This document shows positions 45,997 to 54,579 of a stretch of 64,000 bases of DNA, in pieces (the first letter of the stretch is position 1; the number at the start of each line of letters is the position of its first letter). The notes beneath the pieces are model-generated. The model was not told where the DNA came from and made no database searches. It worked only from the letters and a program-made list of their open reading frames with translations. The stretch lies in NCBI RefSeq assembly GCF_003932755.1, contig NZ_CP024202.1:4278001-4342000 (forward strand), read 5' to 3'. This DNA is from Methylomicrobium sp. wino1 (lineage in GTDB: Bacteria > Pseudomonadota > Gammaproteobacteria > Methylococcales > Methylomonadaceae). The position numbers and the translations under genes are program-made.

Positions 45997-46917
45997 GTGG
46001 GTAGAATTGCCGTTTTCACAGACGATCCGGGTTGGCATGGTAAGAAATTACGTCTTGCATTCGCCGCGCGCGGCTACTCGGCGGACTATGTATCGTTGAC
46101 CGAGTGTCGCTTGAACCTGGTTTCGGAAGGACTTCCTGTTTCGATTCCGGGTTTCGAGCATGCCCTGCCCGACGCCGTGTTCGTGCGCGGTGTACCGGGC
46201 GGCTCCCTCGAGGAAGTTGTATTTTATCTCGACATCCTACATGCGTTGAAGATCATCGGCGTTCCGGTGTACAACGACGCCGGGGCAATCGAACGCAGTG
46301 TCGACAAAGCTATGACCAGTTTCCTGCTTCGACAAAACGGTTTGCCGACGCCGCCGACCTGGGTCTTGCGCGATAGAAAAGAGGCGCTGGCAATCGCCGA
46401 ACACGAATTGGCGCAAGGCAATATGATCATCAGCAAGCCTTTGTTCGGCTCGCAAGGCGAAGGCGTCCGGCGCATCGAAAAAATGCTGGATTTGTTCTGG
46501 TTAACCGGCAGCCGCGGCATCTATTATTTGCAACGTTTTGTCGAATGTGACGGCGAAGGTTATTCCGATACGCGAGTATTCGTTATCAACGGGCGCGCGG
46601 TCGCCGCGATGCGTAGGAAAGGAACATTTTGGTTGAATAATGTTGCCAAAGGCGCCAGTTGCGAACGAGTCCAATTGGACTCCGAATTATCGGAATTAGC
46701 CATCAAGACAGCGGAAGTCGTCAAAATGGATTATGCCGGCGTCGATATCATTCGCGAAAAAAACGGCGATTATACAATCATCGAGGTCAACAGTATTCCC
46801 GCATGGAAGGGCCTACAAAGCGTTTGTAATATCAATATCGCCGAATTACTCGTCGAGGATTTACTGGACAGGCATGTCGGCGATCATCGCCCCGAATTGC
46901 AAACGGTTGCTTCATGA
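45997..46917 (+). CDS. RimK-like ATP-grasp ligase of the H4MPT cluster
   Basis: A 306-residue ATP-grasp protein of the RimK/glutathione-synthetase type (COG0189). It has an N-terminal pre-ATP-grasp fold, KAMTSFLLRQNGLPTPPTWV, an ATP-binding IISKPLFGSQGEGVRRIE and a C-terminal AGVDIIREKNGDYTIIEVNSIPAWKGLQ. In archaea a related enzyme (MptN) adds alpha-glutamate to tetrahydrosarcinapterin; a similar amino-acid ligation in the bacterial cofactor is an inference. Known as Orf9 in Methylobacterium clusters, as I recall. The start is GTG at 45997. Its end overlaps the next gene by four bases (ATGA). Confidence 0.82.
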   Translation: MGRIAVFTDDPGWHGKKLRLAFAARGYSADYVSLTECRLNLVSEGLPVSIPGFEHALPDAVFVRGVPGGSLEEVVFYLDILHALKIIGVPVYNDAGAIERSVDKAMTSFLLRQNGLPTPPTWVLRDRKEALAIAEHELAQGNMIISKPLFGSQGEGVRRIEKMLDLFWLTGSRGIYYLQRFVECDGEGYSDTRVFVINGRAVAAMRRKGTFWLNNVAKGASCERVQLDSELSELAIKTAEVVKMDYAGVDIIREKNGDYTIIEVNSIPAWKGLQSVCNINIAELLVEDLLDRHVGDHRPELQTVAS

Positions 46918-47774
46918 TGACTATCGAAACGCTTGAAGACTTGTATCGGCAAGCCTGCGAGATCGAATTACAGGCTTTTAAGCCAGGCAATGTCAGTGTT
47001 CATGCAGACGGGCACGACATGTCCGTCGACGATTTTAGAGTCAGCGCAAAGGTCAGCGCTCCGCATATCGCAAATCCAAATTACTCGCTTGGTGAAAAAA
47101 TTTATTATGCGATCAAGGCAACGCGCGATGCGGTCGGCTGTAATACTAACCTTGGCATTGTTTTATTATGCGCACCACTTCTTCAAGCCGCATATTTACG
47201 AAAACCAAATTCGACGCTAAGACAAACTTTACACGAAGTATTAATTAATACGACAGTCGACGATGCCGACTGGGTCTTCAAAGCGATCGTTTTAGCGTCT
47301 CCCGGCGGCTTAGGACAATCATCCGAACAAGACGTTTCAGAGCGGCCGGCCGTCAATTTGACCGAAGCGATGCGAATCGCGGCCGATAAGGATCGCATCG
47401 CATTACAGTACTGCTCGGATTATAAAGATATTTTTGATTTCGGAGTTTTAAGGTATAATTCTCGGCTAACTCGATGGGCTGATGCTAATTGGGCGGCTGT
47501 AGCAGTCTATGTCGGGTTGCTGAGCCTTTATCCCGATAGTCATATCGAGCGGAAATACGGCGATCGCTTTACGCTTTCGGTGGCCTCCAAAATGGCCATG
47601 GTTAACCAAGCGCTGCAAGATTCCGATAATCCGGATCAAATCGAACCTTTACTGCGTAGGATTGACGCGGAATTTAAATCCGAAGGCATCAATCCGGGTA
47701 CGACGGCCGATTTAACGGTAGCGACGATTTTAACGGTATTTCTGGAGGATCAAATTAGCAATTCGAGTTGCTAA
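46914..47774 (+). CDS. CitG-like (triphosphoribosyl-dephospho-CoA synthase family) protein
   Basis: A 286-residue all-helical protein of the CitG/MdcB family. Visible motifs are EIELQAFKPGNVSVHADGHDM, AVGCNTNLGIVLLCAPL, and NPGTTADLTVATILTVFLE near the end, in CitG order. The nucleotide-handling motifs suggest transfer of a ribosyl-phosphate group, fitting a cofactor-building role. No citrate lyase genes are nearby. Homologues (COG1767) accompany H4MPT genes in methylotrophs and their reaction is not settled. It overlaps the upstream ligase gene by four bases and ends 80 bases before fae. Confidence 0.82.
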   Translation: MMTIETLEDLYRQACEIELQAFKPGNVSVHADGHDMSVDDFRVSAKVSAPHIANPNYSLGEKIYYAIKATRDAVGCNTNLGIVLLCAPLLQAAYLRKPNSTLRQTLHEVLINTTVDDADWVFKAIVLASPGGLGQSSEQDVSERPAVNLTEAMRIAADKDRIALQYCSDYKDIFDFGVLRYNSRLTRWADANWAAVAVYVGLLSLYPDSHIERKYGDRFTLSVASKMAMVNQALQDSDNPDQIEPLLRRIDAEFKSEGINPGTTADLTVATILTVFLEDQISNSSC

Positions 47775-47854
47775 TGGGTCTTCGAAACGGATTTACATTT
47801 AGTAAATAAATTAATTCTCACTGTTCATATTATTCTTCAAAGGAGACAACTAGC

Positions 47855-48364
47855 ATGGCTAAAATCAACAACCTGCGCGTAGGCGAATCATTGGTAGGTG
47901 ACGGCAACGAAGTTGCACACATCGACTTGATCATCGGCCCACGCGGTTCGGCTGCCGAAACCGCTTTCGCTAACTGCCTGACCAACAACAAAGACGGTTT
48001 CTCCAGCTTGTTGGCTGTTGTTGCACCTAACCTGATGGTTAAACCTGCAACTGTTATGTTCAACAAAGTAACCATCAAAGGTTCAAAGCAAGCCGTTCAA
48101 ATGTTCGGCCCTGCGCAACGCGGCGTAGCCATGGCTGTTGCGGATTCAGTTGAAAACGGCACCATTCCTGCCGATGAAGCTGACAACCTGTTTATTTCTG
48201 TTGGTGTTTTCATTCACTGGATGGCTGAAGACGACGCAAAAATCCAACAATACAACTACGAAGCGACTAAAGAAGCTATCGAACGCGCTGTTGCCGGCTC
48301 TCCAACAGCTCAAGAAGTTGTTGCTGCTAAAGCTACTGCAACACACCCATTCGCCGCTAACTAA
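47855..48364 (+). CDS. fae: Formaldehyde-activating enzyme
   Basis: A 169-residue enzyme that condenses formaldehyde with H4MPT to methylene-H4MPT. It shows the family N-terminus ([34 protein letters not shown]), with the catalytic-type His in AHIDL, and the middle segment [21 protein letters not shown] strong SD (AAAGGAG) lies ten bases ahead of the ATG. Codon use (GTT, GCT, CTG, AAC, AAA) is much more biased than in the neighbours, as expected for one of the most abundant proteins of a methylotroph. It is closed by a terminator at 48389 and may also have its own promoter in the 80-base gap upstream. Confidence 0.96.
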   Translation: MAKINNLRVGESLVGDGNEVAHIDLIIGPRGSAAETAFANCLTNNKDGFSSLLAVVAPNLMVKPATVMFNKVTIKGSKQAVQMFGPAQRGVAMAVADSVENGTIPADEADNLFISVGVFIHWMAEDDAKIQQYNYEATKEAIERAVAGSPTAQEVVAAKATATHPFAAN

Positions 48365-48388
48365 GATTTAGTTCAGCCTAGAATGATT

Positions 48389-48418
48389 AAAAACCCCGGC
48401 TAGTCCGGGGTTTTTTTT
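48389..48418 (+). terminator. Rho-independent terminator after fae
   Basis: The ACCCCGG / CCGGGGT stem with a short CTAGT loop is followed by eight T residues. It ends the forward H4MPT gene run. The gap from here to the IS left end (48603) also holds repeat D copy 2. Confidence 0.93.
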
Positions 48419-48483
48419 GCCTAAAAGAAATCGGATAGCGGTTAACAGTAAGTAGTAAGCGGCAGAATCAGGGCTTTTACCCT

Positions 48484-48513
48484 ACTCCCTTTATACTCAG
48501 CTAACTTTATGAA
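48484..48513 (-). repeat. Dispersed repeat D, copy 2
   Basis: ACTCCCTTTATACTCAGCTA followed by ACTTTATGAA. This is the reverse complement of the two blocks at 16552-16590, here without the intervening eight bases. Confidence 0.55.
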
Positions 48514-48602
48514 ACTAAACTATTTTCAGTAAGATAAGTTATAACAATAAGATCCGTGTTTTAGCTGGCTCGTTCTCAATGGAACATATGCCTAACAAAA
48601 AA

Positions 48603-50300
48603 GGTAACTACTCGCCCCATAAAATAAATCAAAAAAAGCTTGACAGGTTTTTAGCGTCTAAAAATAGAAATTGTGCAGACCTGATTTAATTGCGGCCATA
48701 TTGGTAGTTCAGTGCGCGTAGCGTGGATTTTGCGCATTGCAAGGAGGTTAGCCTCAAAAATTCGGTTTACAGCGCTCATACGCGGCCAGCGGAGGCCGAA
48801 AAAACCCATGATATGATGAGTTTGTCGCAAACTTACCCTATCAACGTGGATGGCCAACCTCGATAAAGCCTCGGTTCGATCTGAAGTCAGTCGCTTAAAA
48901 GCGGACTTCGAGAAGCTGTGTGCCGAAGGCAAAATCACCTGTGAAAGCCAGGCTATTATGACTAGCTTGTTCCTGGTGGTTGAGTTGATACTGGCCATTT
49001 TTCTGGAACGCACCACGAAGAAGGATACGACTAATTCCAGCATACCTTCGTCGCAAACCGGCAAAGATGAATCGGCTTTAGGGCGGGCTGGCAGTAAAGG
49101 CAAAGCCGATAACAAGGCTGCCGCGCAAAATAGGCGTACCGTGGAAACTGTGACGTTGTCCAAGGCCCTGACCTGTGATGTCTGCGGCGAAGATTTGACC
49201 GACGTCCCATGTTCGCACGTTGAAAGGCGCACCAAGATCGATATCGTGTTCGAGAAAGTGGTTGAACACGTCGATGCCGAAATTAAGCAATGCCCAACCT
49301 GCGAGGCCACGGTTAAAGGCCGGTTTCCTGCCGACCTGCACGGGCCTTTGCAATATGGCGATGGCTTAAAAGCCTTTGTGATCAATCTACTGGTGTGCCA
49401 AATGGTGGCACTGAATCGCGTTCAGAAGCTGGTCACCTCCATGCTGGAGGTGATGATTGCCGAGGCAACTTTGCTGAAATTCGTACTGCGCTTGCATCAG
49501 GCCTTGGAAACCTGGGAAGCGCAAGCGGTCGAACAGCTACTGAAAGCGTCCGCACTCCATGTGGATGAAACCTCGCTGCGGGTAGAACGGAAAAACCATT
49601 GGATACACGTCTATTCGGCCGGCGATATCACGCTGAAATTTTTGCATCGAAAGCGAGGCAAGGAAGCCATCGAGTCGATTAATCTCATTCCGCGCTATGG
49701 TGGCGCCATCATCCATGACTGTTGGTCATCGTATTTCGCCTATCAACACTGCGGGCATGGCCTGTGCGGTTCACACTTGCTGCGCGAGCTCACTTTTATT
49801 GTGGATGCGCATGGCTATCGCTGGGCAAAAAACATGAAACGCCTGTTGCAGGAAAGCTGCGTCACCGTCTCAAAAAGCGCCGACAAGAAACTGACAGTCA
49901 TAGAACTGACCAACCTGCAAAAACGCTACCGGGCCATCCTGACCCGCGGCGAAAAAGAGTTGCCCGTTATTCCGCCGAAACCCAGTGGCAAACGCGGCAA
50001 GCTGGCCAAATCCGATGCGCACAACTTGTGGGAGCGGTTCAAGACTCATGAAGCCGCCATACTCCTATTTGCTAAAGAGCCGCATGTGGCGTTTACCAAT
50101 AATCGCGCTGAGCAGGATTTACGCATGGCCAAGGTCAAACAAAAGGTCTCCGGCTGCTTTCGTGCCGAAGAGTATGCCCATGCTTATTGTCGAATATCCA
50201 GCTATCTGCAAACCATGGCTAATCGAGGCTATAATCCGCTCATCGCGATTCAAATGGCTCTTGCGGGGAACGTTCCGACTACAGGGCGCGAGTAGTTACC
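48603..50300 (+). mobile_element. IS66-family insertion sequence (single-gene type)
   Basis: About 1.7 kb, bounded by imperfect terminal inverted repeats: GGTAACTACTCGCCCC at the left, GGGCGCGAGTAGTTACC at the right. Both outer flanks begin with AAAAAA, which could be a remnant of the target duplication (IS66 elements usually duplicate 8 bases). It carries only the large transposase, without TnpA/TnpB-like genes, as in the ISBst12 subgroup. It looks intact. It sits between the fae terminator and a penicillin-acylase-like gene, with its right end 20 bases before that gene's start codon. Confidence 0.88.
48850..50295 (+). CDS. IS66-family transposase (TnpC)
   Basis: A 481-residue transposase: an N-terminal helical/coiled-coil part (about 1-60), a low-complexity linker, a zinc-finger segment with CDVCGEDL and CPTCEA (about 110-160), and the DDE domain (about 180-440) with LHVDETSLRV, HDCWSSYF and NNRAEQDLRMAKVKQKVSGCF. 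The acidic triad is readable as Asp in HVDET, Asp in HDCW and Glu in NRAEQDL. Full length and open, so probably active. The stop codon lies within the right inverted repeat. Confidence 0.93.
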   Translation: MANLDKASVRSEVSRLKADFEKLCAEGKITCESQAIMTSLFLVVELILAIFLERTTKKDTTNSSIPSSQTGKDESALGRAGSKGKADNKAAAQNRRTVETVTLSKALTCDVCGEDLTDVPCSHVERRTKIDIVFEKVVEHVDAEIKQCPTCEATVKGRFPADLHGPLQYGDGLKAFVINLLVCQMVALNRVQKLVTSMLEVMIAEATLLKFVLRLHQALETWEAQAVEQLLKASALHVDETSLRVERKNHWIHVYSAGDITLKFLHRKRGKEAIESINLIPRYGGAIIHDCWSSYFAYQHCGHGLCGSHLLRELTFIVDAHGYRWAKNMKRLLQESCVTVSKSADKKLTVIELTNLQKRYRAILTRGEKELPVIPPKPSGKRGKLAKSDAHNLWERFKTHEAAILLFAKEPHVAFTNNRAEQDLRMAKVKQKVSGCFRAEEYAHAYCRISSYLQTMANRGYNPLIAIQMALAGNVPTTGRE

Positions 50301-50319
50301 AAAAAAGAACTAATAGGAC

Positions 50320-52728
50320 ATGAAAAAGATAAGAAGCATCGTGCTTTACTTGATGACGTTCACTTCGCTGACAGTTCTGATAGGACTGGGCGGCACCTAT
50401 TGGTTACTGCAAGGATCGATGCCTAAGCTAAACGGCGAAGTCGAATTAGCCGGCCTTGTCGAACCCGTTACCGTCGACTCCGATAGATTCGGAATACCGT
50501 CCGTGCATGCCGAAAATCGTCTTGATGCGATTCGGGCACTCGGCTATCTAAGTGCGCGCGACCGCTTATTTCAGATGGACTTGATGAGACGAAAAACTGC
50601 CGGACGTCTAGCAGAAATATTCGGCGAAATGGCCGTAAGTAGCGACACCAGAGCCAGAACGCTCGGCTTTAATCGGGTGGCCAAAACAGCGGCAACACAA
50701 CTGCCGCAACGCCATAAGCGCCTCCTTGATGCCTATGCCGAAGGCGTCAATAGCTATATCGAGCAAACTAATGCCTTAACCTTTGAATTTAGCGTATTAA
50801 ATTATCGCCCCTCCCCTTGGCAAGCCGAAGACAGCTTTCTGGTTATGCTTGGCATGTTCGATACGCTCACGGGTTGGGCCGAAAGAGAAGAACGCATGTT
50901 GACCGTGATGGAAAAAACCCTGCCTCCCGATCTGATTGCATTTTTGACGCCGGATACCGACCGATATACCGAGCAATTACAAAATTATCGCGAATCATCG
51001 CGACCGGCTCGCCCCATCCCTTTAGCCTCGATGACGGCGGCCCTTGATCAATATTCATCCGACGCCTTGAGAGTAGCCGGCGCCGTGCAACTGCACGACA
51101 CCCTGCCAGGATCTAATGCGTGGGCCATCAGCGGCAAAAAAACTCAGGACGGACGCGCGATACTTGCCAACGATATGCACTTAGGCATTACCGTACCCAA
51201 CTTATGGTATCGAATCGAAGTCCATTATACCGAAACTCATGCAAGCGGCGTGATGCTACCCGGCGTACCGATAATAATTGCCGGCAGCAACAAACATTTA
51301 GCTTGGGGAGCAACCAATCTTTCCGGTGATTTTCTCGATTTAGTCAGCCTTGAAATCAATCCTGAAAATTCAAATGAATATCGTGTTGACGGAGGCTGGC
51401 AACGGTTCGAGCAACGGCATGAAATCATCGCCGTGAAAGGAAGGGATTCTCGAGATATAACAGTCAAACAAACGGAGTGGGGCCCGGTTGCCTCCGAACC
51501 TTTAATGGATAACTTAGTGGCTGTCCGCTGGACCGCATTGGACCCCAACGCTATCAACATCGAATTGATCGACTTGGAACAAAATCGATCACTGGAACAA
51601 GCCATTCCGACGATCAACCAAAGCGGCGGGCCGCAATTGAATTTTTTACTGGCCGATAAGACAGGCCGAATCGCTTGGACGCTGATGGGACGCATACCTA
51701 AGCGGTACGGCAACGACGGCTCGGTAAGCCGCTCTTGGGCGGACGGTTCCGCGGGCTGGAACGGTTATTTGAATCCGGAGTCATTGCCCCGCACAATCGA
51801 TCCGCCGGAAGGTATTTTAGTCTCGGCCAACGATCGTCGATTCGGCAAAGACTATCCTCATCTCATCGGACGGCAGTTTGCCAACGGCTACCGAGCTTAT
51901 CGGATTACTGAGCGGCTCGGACAAATCGAAATACTGAACGAACAAACAATGTTCGCATTGCAACTCGATAACAAGAGCGAATTTTATCAGTTTTACCAAC
52001 AATTGGCGTTATCGGTTCTGACACCGAAAAATTTCGAGCAAGAACCGGAATTAGCCGAATTGCGAGGCTACCTTCAGGCCTGGGACGGAAATGCGGATCG
52101 AGACAGCTTGGGGTTTGGGTTATTGGTGGAATTTCGCAAGCAATTGGCAAAATCGGTATTCGAGCCTTTTATATCGGCATGCCGCAAATCGGATAGGAAT
52201 TTCAACTATTCCTGGACATACATTGACACACCATTACAACGGCTGTTAACTGAAAAGCCGGCAGGACTGTTACCTGACCCTGCGCGTTTTCAGGATTGGG
52301 ATGCGTTCATTCTAAACCAATTAAAAAAAGGCCTCAGCCGACTCAAAAACCTGCACCCCGAAGCAAGCTTTCCAGAACTGACTTGGGGAAAAATCAACCG
52401 AGCGAAATATCGTCATCCATTTTCACGGGTTTTGCCATGGGCCGGACGTTTCCTTGATATGCCGGAGGACCCGTTATCGGGTTGCCCTTATTGCGTTCGA
52501 GTGGCCGGCCCCGATTTCGGCGCCAGCGAAAGGCTTGTCGTTTCTCCGCGTCATATCGATGAAGGAATACTCCACATGCCTGGCGGTCAATCGAATCATC
52601 CTTTATCGCCCCATTATCGCGACCAACAAGCCTATTGGGTCGAGGGCTTGGCATTACCGCTTCGGGCTGGACAAGCCGAACATAGCTTGATTTTGCAGCC
52701 GGGAAGAAACAGTGATCGTAGCGGTTAG
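50320..52728 (+). CDS. Penicillin-acylase-family amidohydrolase
   Basis: An 802-residue Ntn-hydrolase precursor (peptidase S45). It has an N-terminal membrane anchor or signal segment (about 6-30), an alpha region (DRFGIPSVHAENRLDAIRALGYLSARDRLFQMDLMRR), and the autocatalytic site GSNAWAISG with Ser265 as the new N-terminal nucleophile after cleavage. DMHLGITVPNLWYR and the Asn-containing AWGATNLSGDFLD follow as in the family. Members cleave amides such as penicillins or acyl-homoserine lactones; the natural substrate here is unknown. The IS66 element ends only 20 bases upstream, so native control may be lost or replaced by read-through from the transposase. Confidence 0.88.
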   Translation: MKKIRSIVLYLMTFTSLTVLIGLGGTYWLLQGSMPKLNGEVELAGLVEPVTVDSDRFGIPSVHAENRLDAIRALGYLSARDRLFQMDLMRRKTAGRLAEIFGEMAVSSDTRARTLGFNRVAKTAATQLPQRHKRLLDAYAEGVNSYIEQTNALTFEFSVLNYRPSPWQAEDSFLVMLGMFDTLTGWAEREERMLTVMEKTLPPDLIAFLTPDTDRYTEQLQNYRESSRPARPIPLASMTAALDQYSSDALRVAGAVQLHDTLPGSNAWAISGKKTQDGRAILANDMHLGITVPNLWYRIEVHYTETHASGVMLPGVPIIIAGSNKHLAWGATNLSGDFLDLVSLEINPENSNEYRVDGGWQRFEQRHEIIAVKGRDSRDITVKQTEWGPVASEPLMDNLVAVRWTALDPNAINIELIDLEQNRSLEQAIPTINQSGGPQLNFLLADKTGRIAWTLMGRIPKRYGNDGSVSRSWADGSAGWNGYLNPESLPRTIDPPEGILVSANDRRFGKDYPHLIGRQFANGYRAYRITERLGQIEILNEQTMFALQLDNKSEFYQFYQQLALSVLTPKNFEQEPELAELRGYLQAWDGNADRDSLGFGLLVEFRKQLAKSVFEPFISACRKSDRNFNYSWTYIDTPLQRLLTEKPAGLLPDPARFQDWDAFILNQLKKGLSRLKNLHPEASFPELTWGKINRAKYRHPFSRVLPWAGRFLDMPEDPLSGCPYCVRVAGPDFGASERLVVSPRHIDEGILHMPGGQSNHPLSPHYRDQQAYWVEGLALPLRAGQAEHSLILQPGRNSDRSG

Positions 52729-52747
52729 CGGTTAGCGGTTAGCAGTA
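52718..52747. repeat. Short tandem repeat AGCGGTT
   Basis: About four copies of a 7-base unit (TAGCGGT, last copy altered to TAGCAGT) overlap the stop codon of the acylase gene and run into the gap. Confidence 0.7.
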
Positions 52748-52813
52748 AATGGTGAATAAAAAATAGTGAATGGTGTGATATCAGCTCGATACGTATGAAA
52801 CAACTTATTTCAA

Positions 52814-53512
52814 TTAATTTTCGAAGATCAGTTTAATATCGTTCTCCGACAATGCGCCGGAATGTAAGGCGCTGGCTATCAAGACATCGTTCACGCCGAT
52901 TTTTTGTAGCTCGAATAGATCTTGTTTGTGTCGGATACCGCCGGCGGCGATGATCCGTTTCTCAGGAAACTCCCGGCAATAATAGCTCAGCTTCGCGAAA
53001 TCCGGACCAAGCTCGCTACCGACTTGCGCTAGCGTCATGATAATAATAGCGTTCGGCCATAAATTTGGATTATCAAAAATCAACGACGAGCCGAGCCGGC
53101 CGTTTGCCGAATAATCGAGCGACAGCACAAACGTTTCCCGCAATCGCTCGATATGCTCGACATCGTCATCGATCAGCGATTCGGAGCCGATAACCGGCAA
53201 ATAATTCGCAAAGCCTTGATAATAGCGCTGGACCGTATGATTTCCCGAATCGACCCAAAAGCGCCTATCCGGATAGCGGCTGAACACATCGAGTAGAAGG
53301 CTTTGATGAACTGATTCGCCAGCGGTAATGGCATTCAGATCGGCGACATAAAACACCTTAAAATCGTATAACGACAAAAAAGCTTCGATGACGCAATCGA
53401 TATCCGGCTCTTTGCATAATGACGAACGAGTCGGCTTGTATTCGGCCCGATTACCTTTGACGGCATGAACGACATAATGGTCTTTGAGATCGATGACCGG
53501 AATGATTTGCAT
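52814..53512 (-). CDS. HisA-like TIM-barrel protein of the methanofuran cluster
   Basis: A 232-residue protein of the HisA/HisF fold, COG1411-like. The two HisA catalytic Asp positions appear kept: Asp8 in IIPVIDLKDHYVV and Asp133 in LSLDYS. So does the phosphate-binding end (AAGGIRHKQDLFELQKIGV, ...ASALHSG). It is not the histidine-pathway HisA by context: no his genes are near, and it is divergent from MfnD- and MfnF-like genes. Homologues accompany H4MPT/MFR genes in methylotrophs, with function unresolved. A ring-opening or Amadori-type rearrangement of a phosphosugar is an inference from the fold. Confidence 0.8.
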   Translation of the reverse strand: MQIIPVIDLKDHYVVHAVKGNRAEYKPTRSSLCKEPDIDCVIEAFLSLYDFKVFYVADLNAITAGESVHQSLLLDVFSRYPDRRFWVDSGNHTVQRYYQGFANYLPVIGSESLIDDDVEHIERLRETFVLSLDYSANGRLGSSLIFDNPNLWPNAIIIMTLAQVGSELGPDFAKLSYYCREFPEKRIIAAGGIRHKQDLFELQKIGVNDVLIASALHSGALSENDIKLIFEN

Positions 53513-53568
53513 GTTACGACACCAACCCTCTGCAGTGTTAAGAAATGGTATGTATTATACTGTGCGCA

Positions 53569-54579
53569 ATGAAGATACTCGTTTTTGAATATGTCACCGG
53601 CGGCGGCTTTAGCAGCGAACGTATTCCCGATACGCTCGCCACGGAAGGCCTGTTGATGCTGAAGGCTTTATTACAAGATTTATCGGAAATAGCCGATATC
53701 AAGTTGATGGCGATGCTCGATATCCGGTTTGCCGACTCAATATCGGAATATGCCAAAGCAATCGAAATTGTGACGATTGAGGAGCATCAATCGGTGCTCG
53801 AAATATTTCAAAAACAAGTCGAGCATTGTGATGCGGTTTGGCCGGTGGCTCCCGAAATGAACAATATTCTGTTCGATTTGACTCGCATGATTGAACAACT
53901 TGGAAAAAGACTACTGTCCTCTTCGTCCGAAGCCGTCGCCATCACTTCGAATAAACTCGAAACTTTTCGTCATCTGATACAACACCAAATCGAAACCGTA
54001 CCATCGGAACCGTTCATTTCGCATCGCTTTCAACCAATCGGTAGACAAGTGATCAAGCCGATCGATGGCATGGGCTGCGAACGAACATTCCGAGTCGAAG
54101 ACGCCGAGGATTGGGCGCTCGTGAAGTCTCAACTCGGTGAAACACCCTACATTGTCCAGCCTTACATTGACGGAACGCCGGCTAGCTTGAGTTGTTTATT
54201 CAACCATGGCAAGGGATGGCTCTTGTGCCATAATATCCAACGAATTGAAATCAAGGACTGCCGATTTAAGTTGAACGCTTGCCGAGTCAACGAACCCGGC
54301 GTCAATGAAAACTATCAAGCCCTGGTCGACCGTGTCGCCCATGCGTTACCGGGTTTATCCGGTTATGCCGGAATCGATATCATCGAAACACCTGAATACA
54401 TTGCGGTATTGGAAATCAATCCGCGTTTGACGACGTCTTACGCGGGGATACGAGAGGCCTTGGGTGTCAATGTCGCGGCAGAGGTTTTGCGAACATCACA
54501 AACCCAGCCAAGCGTGAATCCCATCATCAATCGAAGCATCAATTTACTCATCGACGGAGACGAAACCTATGCAAACTAA
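53569..54579 (+). CDS. ATP-grasp ligase, MfnD-like (tyramine-glutamate ligase family)
   Basis: A 336-residue ATP-grasp enzyme of the COG1821 type. The start at 53569 is chosen because MKILVFEYVTGGGF is the family N-terminus; an ATG at 53545 in frame is possible. It shows VIKPIDGMGCERTFRV (ATP loop), YIVQPYIDGTPASLSCLF and the Mg-site AVLEINPRLTTSYAGI. Archaeal MfnD joins glutamate to tyramine in methanofuran synthesis, and the bacterial role is taken to be the same. It overlaps the MfnF-like gene by 11 bases. A TATTAT box at about 53553 would give a very short or no leader. Confidence 0.82.
   Translation: MKILVFEYVTGGGFSSERIPDTLATEGLLMLKALLQDLSEIADIKLMAMLDIRFADSISEYAKAIEIVTIEEHQSVLEIFQKQVEHCDAVWPVAPEMNNILFDLTRMIEQLGKRLLSSSSEAVAITSNKLETFRHLIQHQIETVPSEPFISHRFQPIGRQVIKPIDGMGCERTFRVEDAEDWALVKSQLGETPYIVQPYIDGTPASLSCLFNHGKGWLLCHNIQRIEIKDCRFKLNACRVNEPGVNENYQALVDRVAHALPGLSGYAGIDIIETPEYIAVLEINPRLTTSYAGIREALGVNVAAEVLRTSQTQPSVNPIINRSINLLIDGDETYAN

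Noticed and set aside
52814-53512. Histidine biosynthesis HisA
   Set aside because: No other his genes are adjacent, and the gene is divergent from methanofuran genes. It matches the HisA-like group linked to methanofuran and not the classical enzyme in context.
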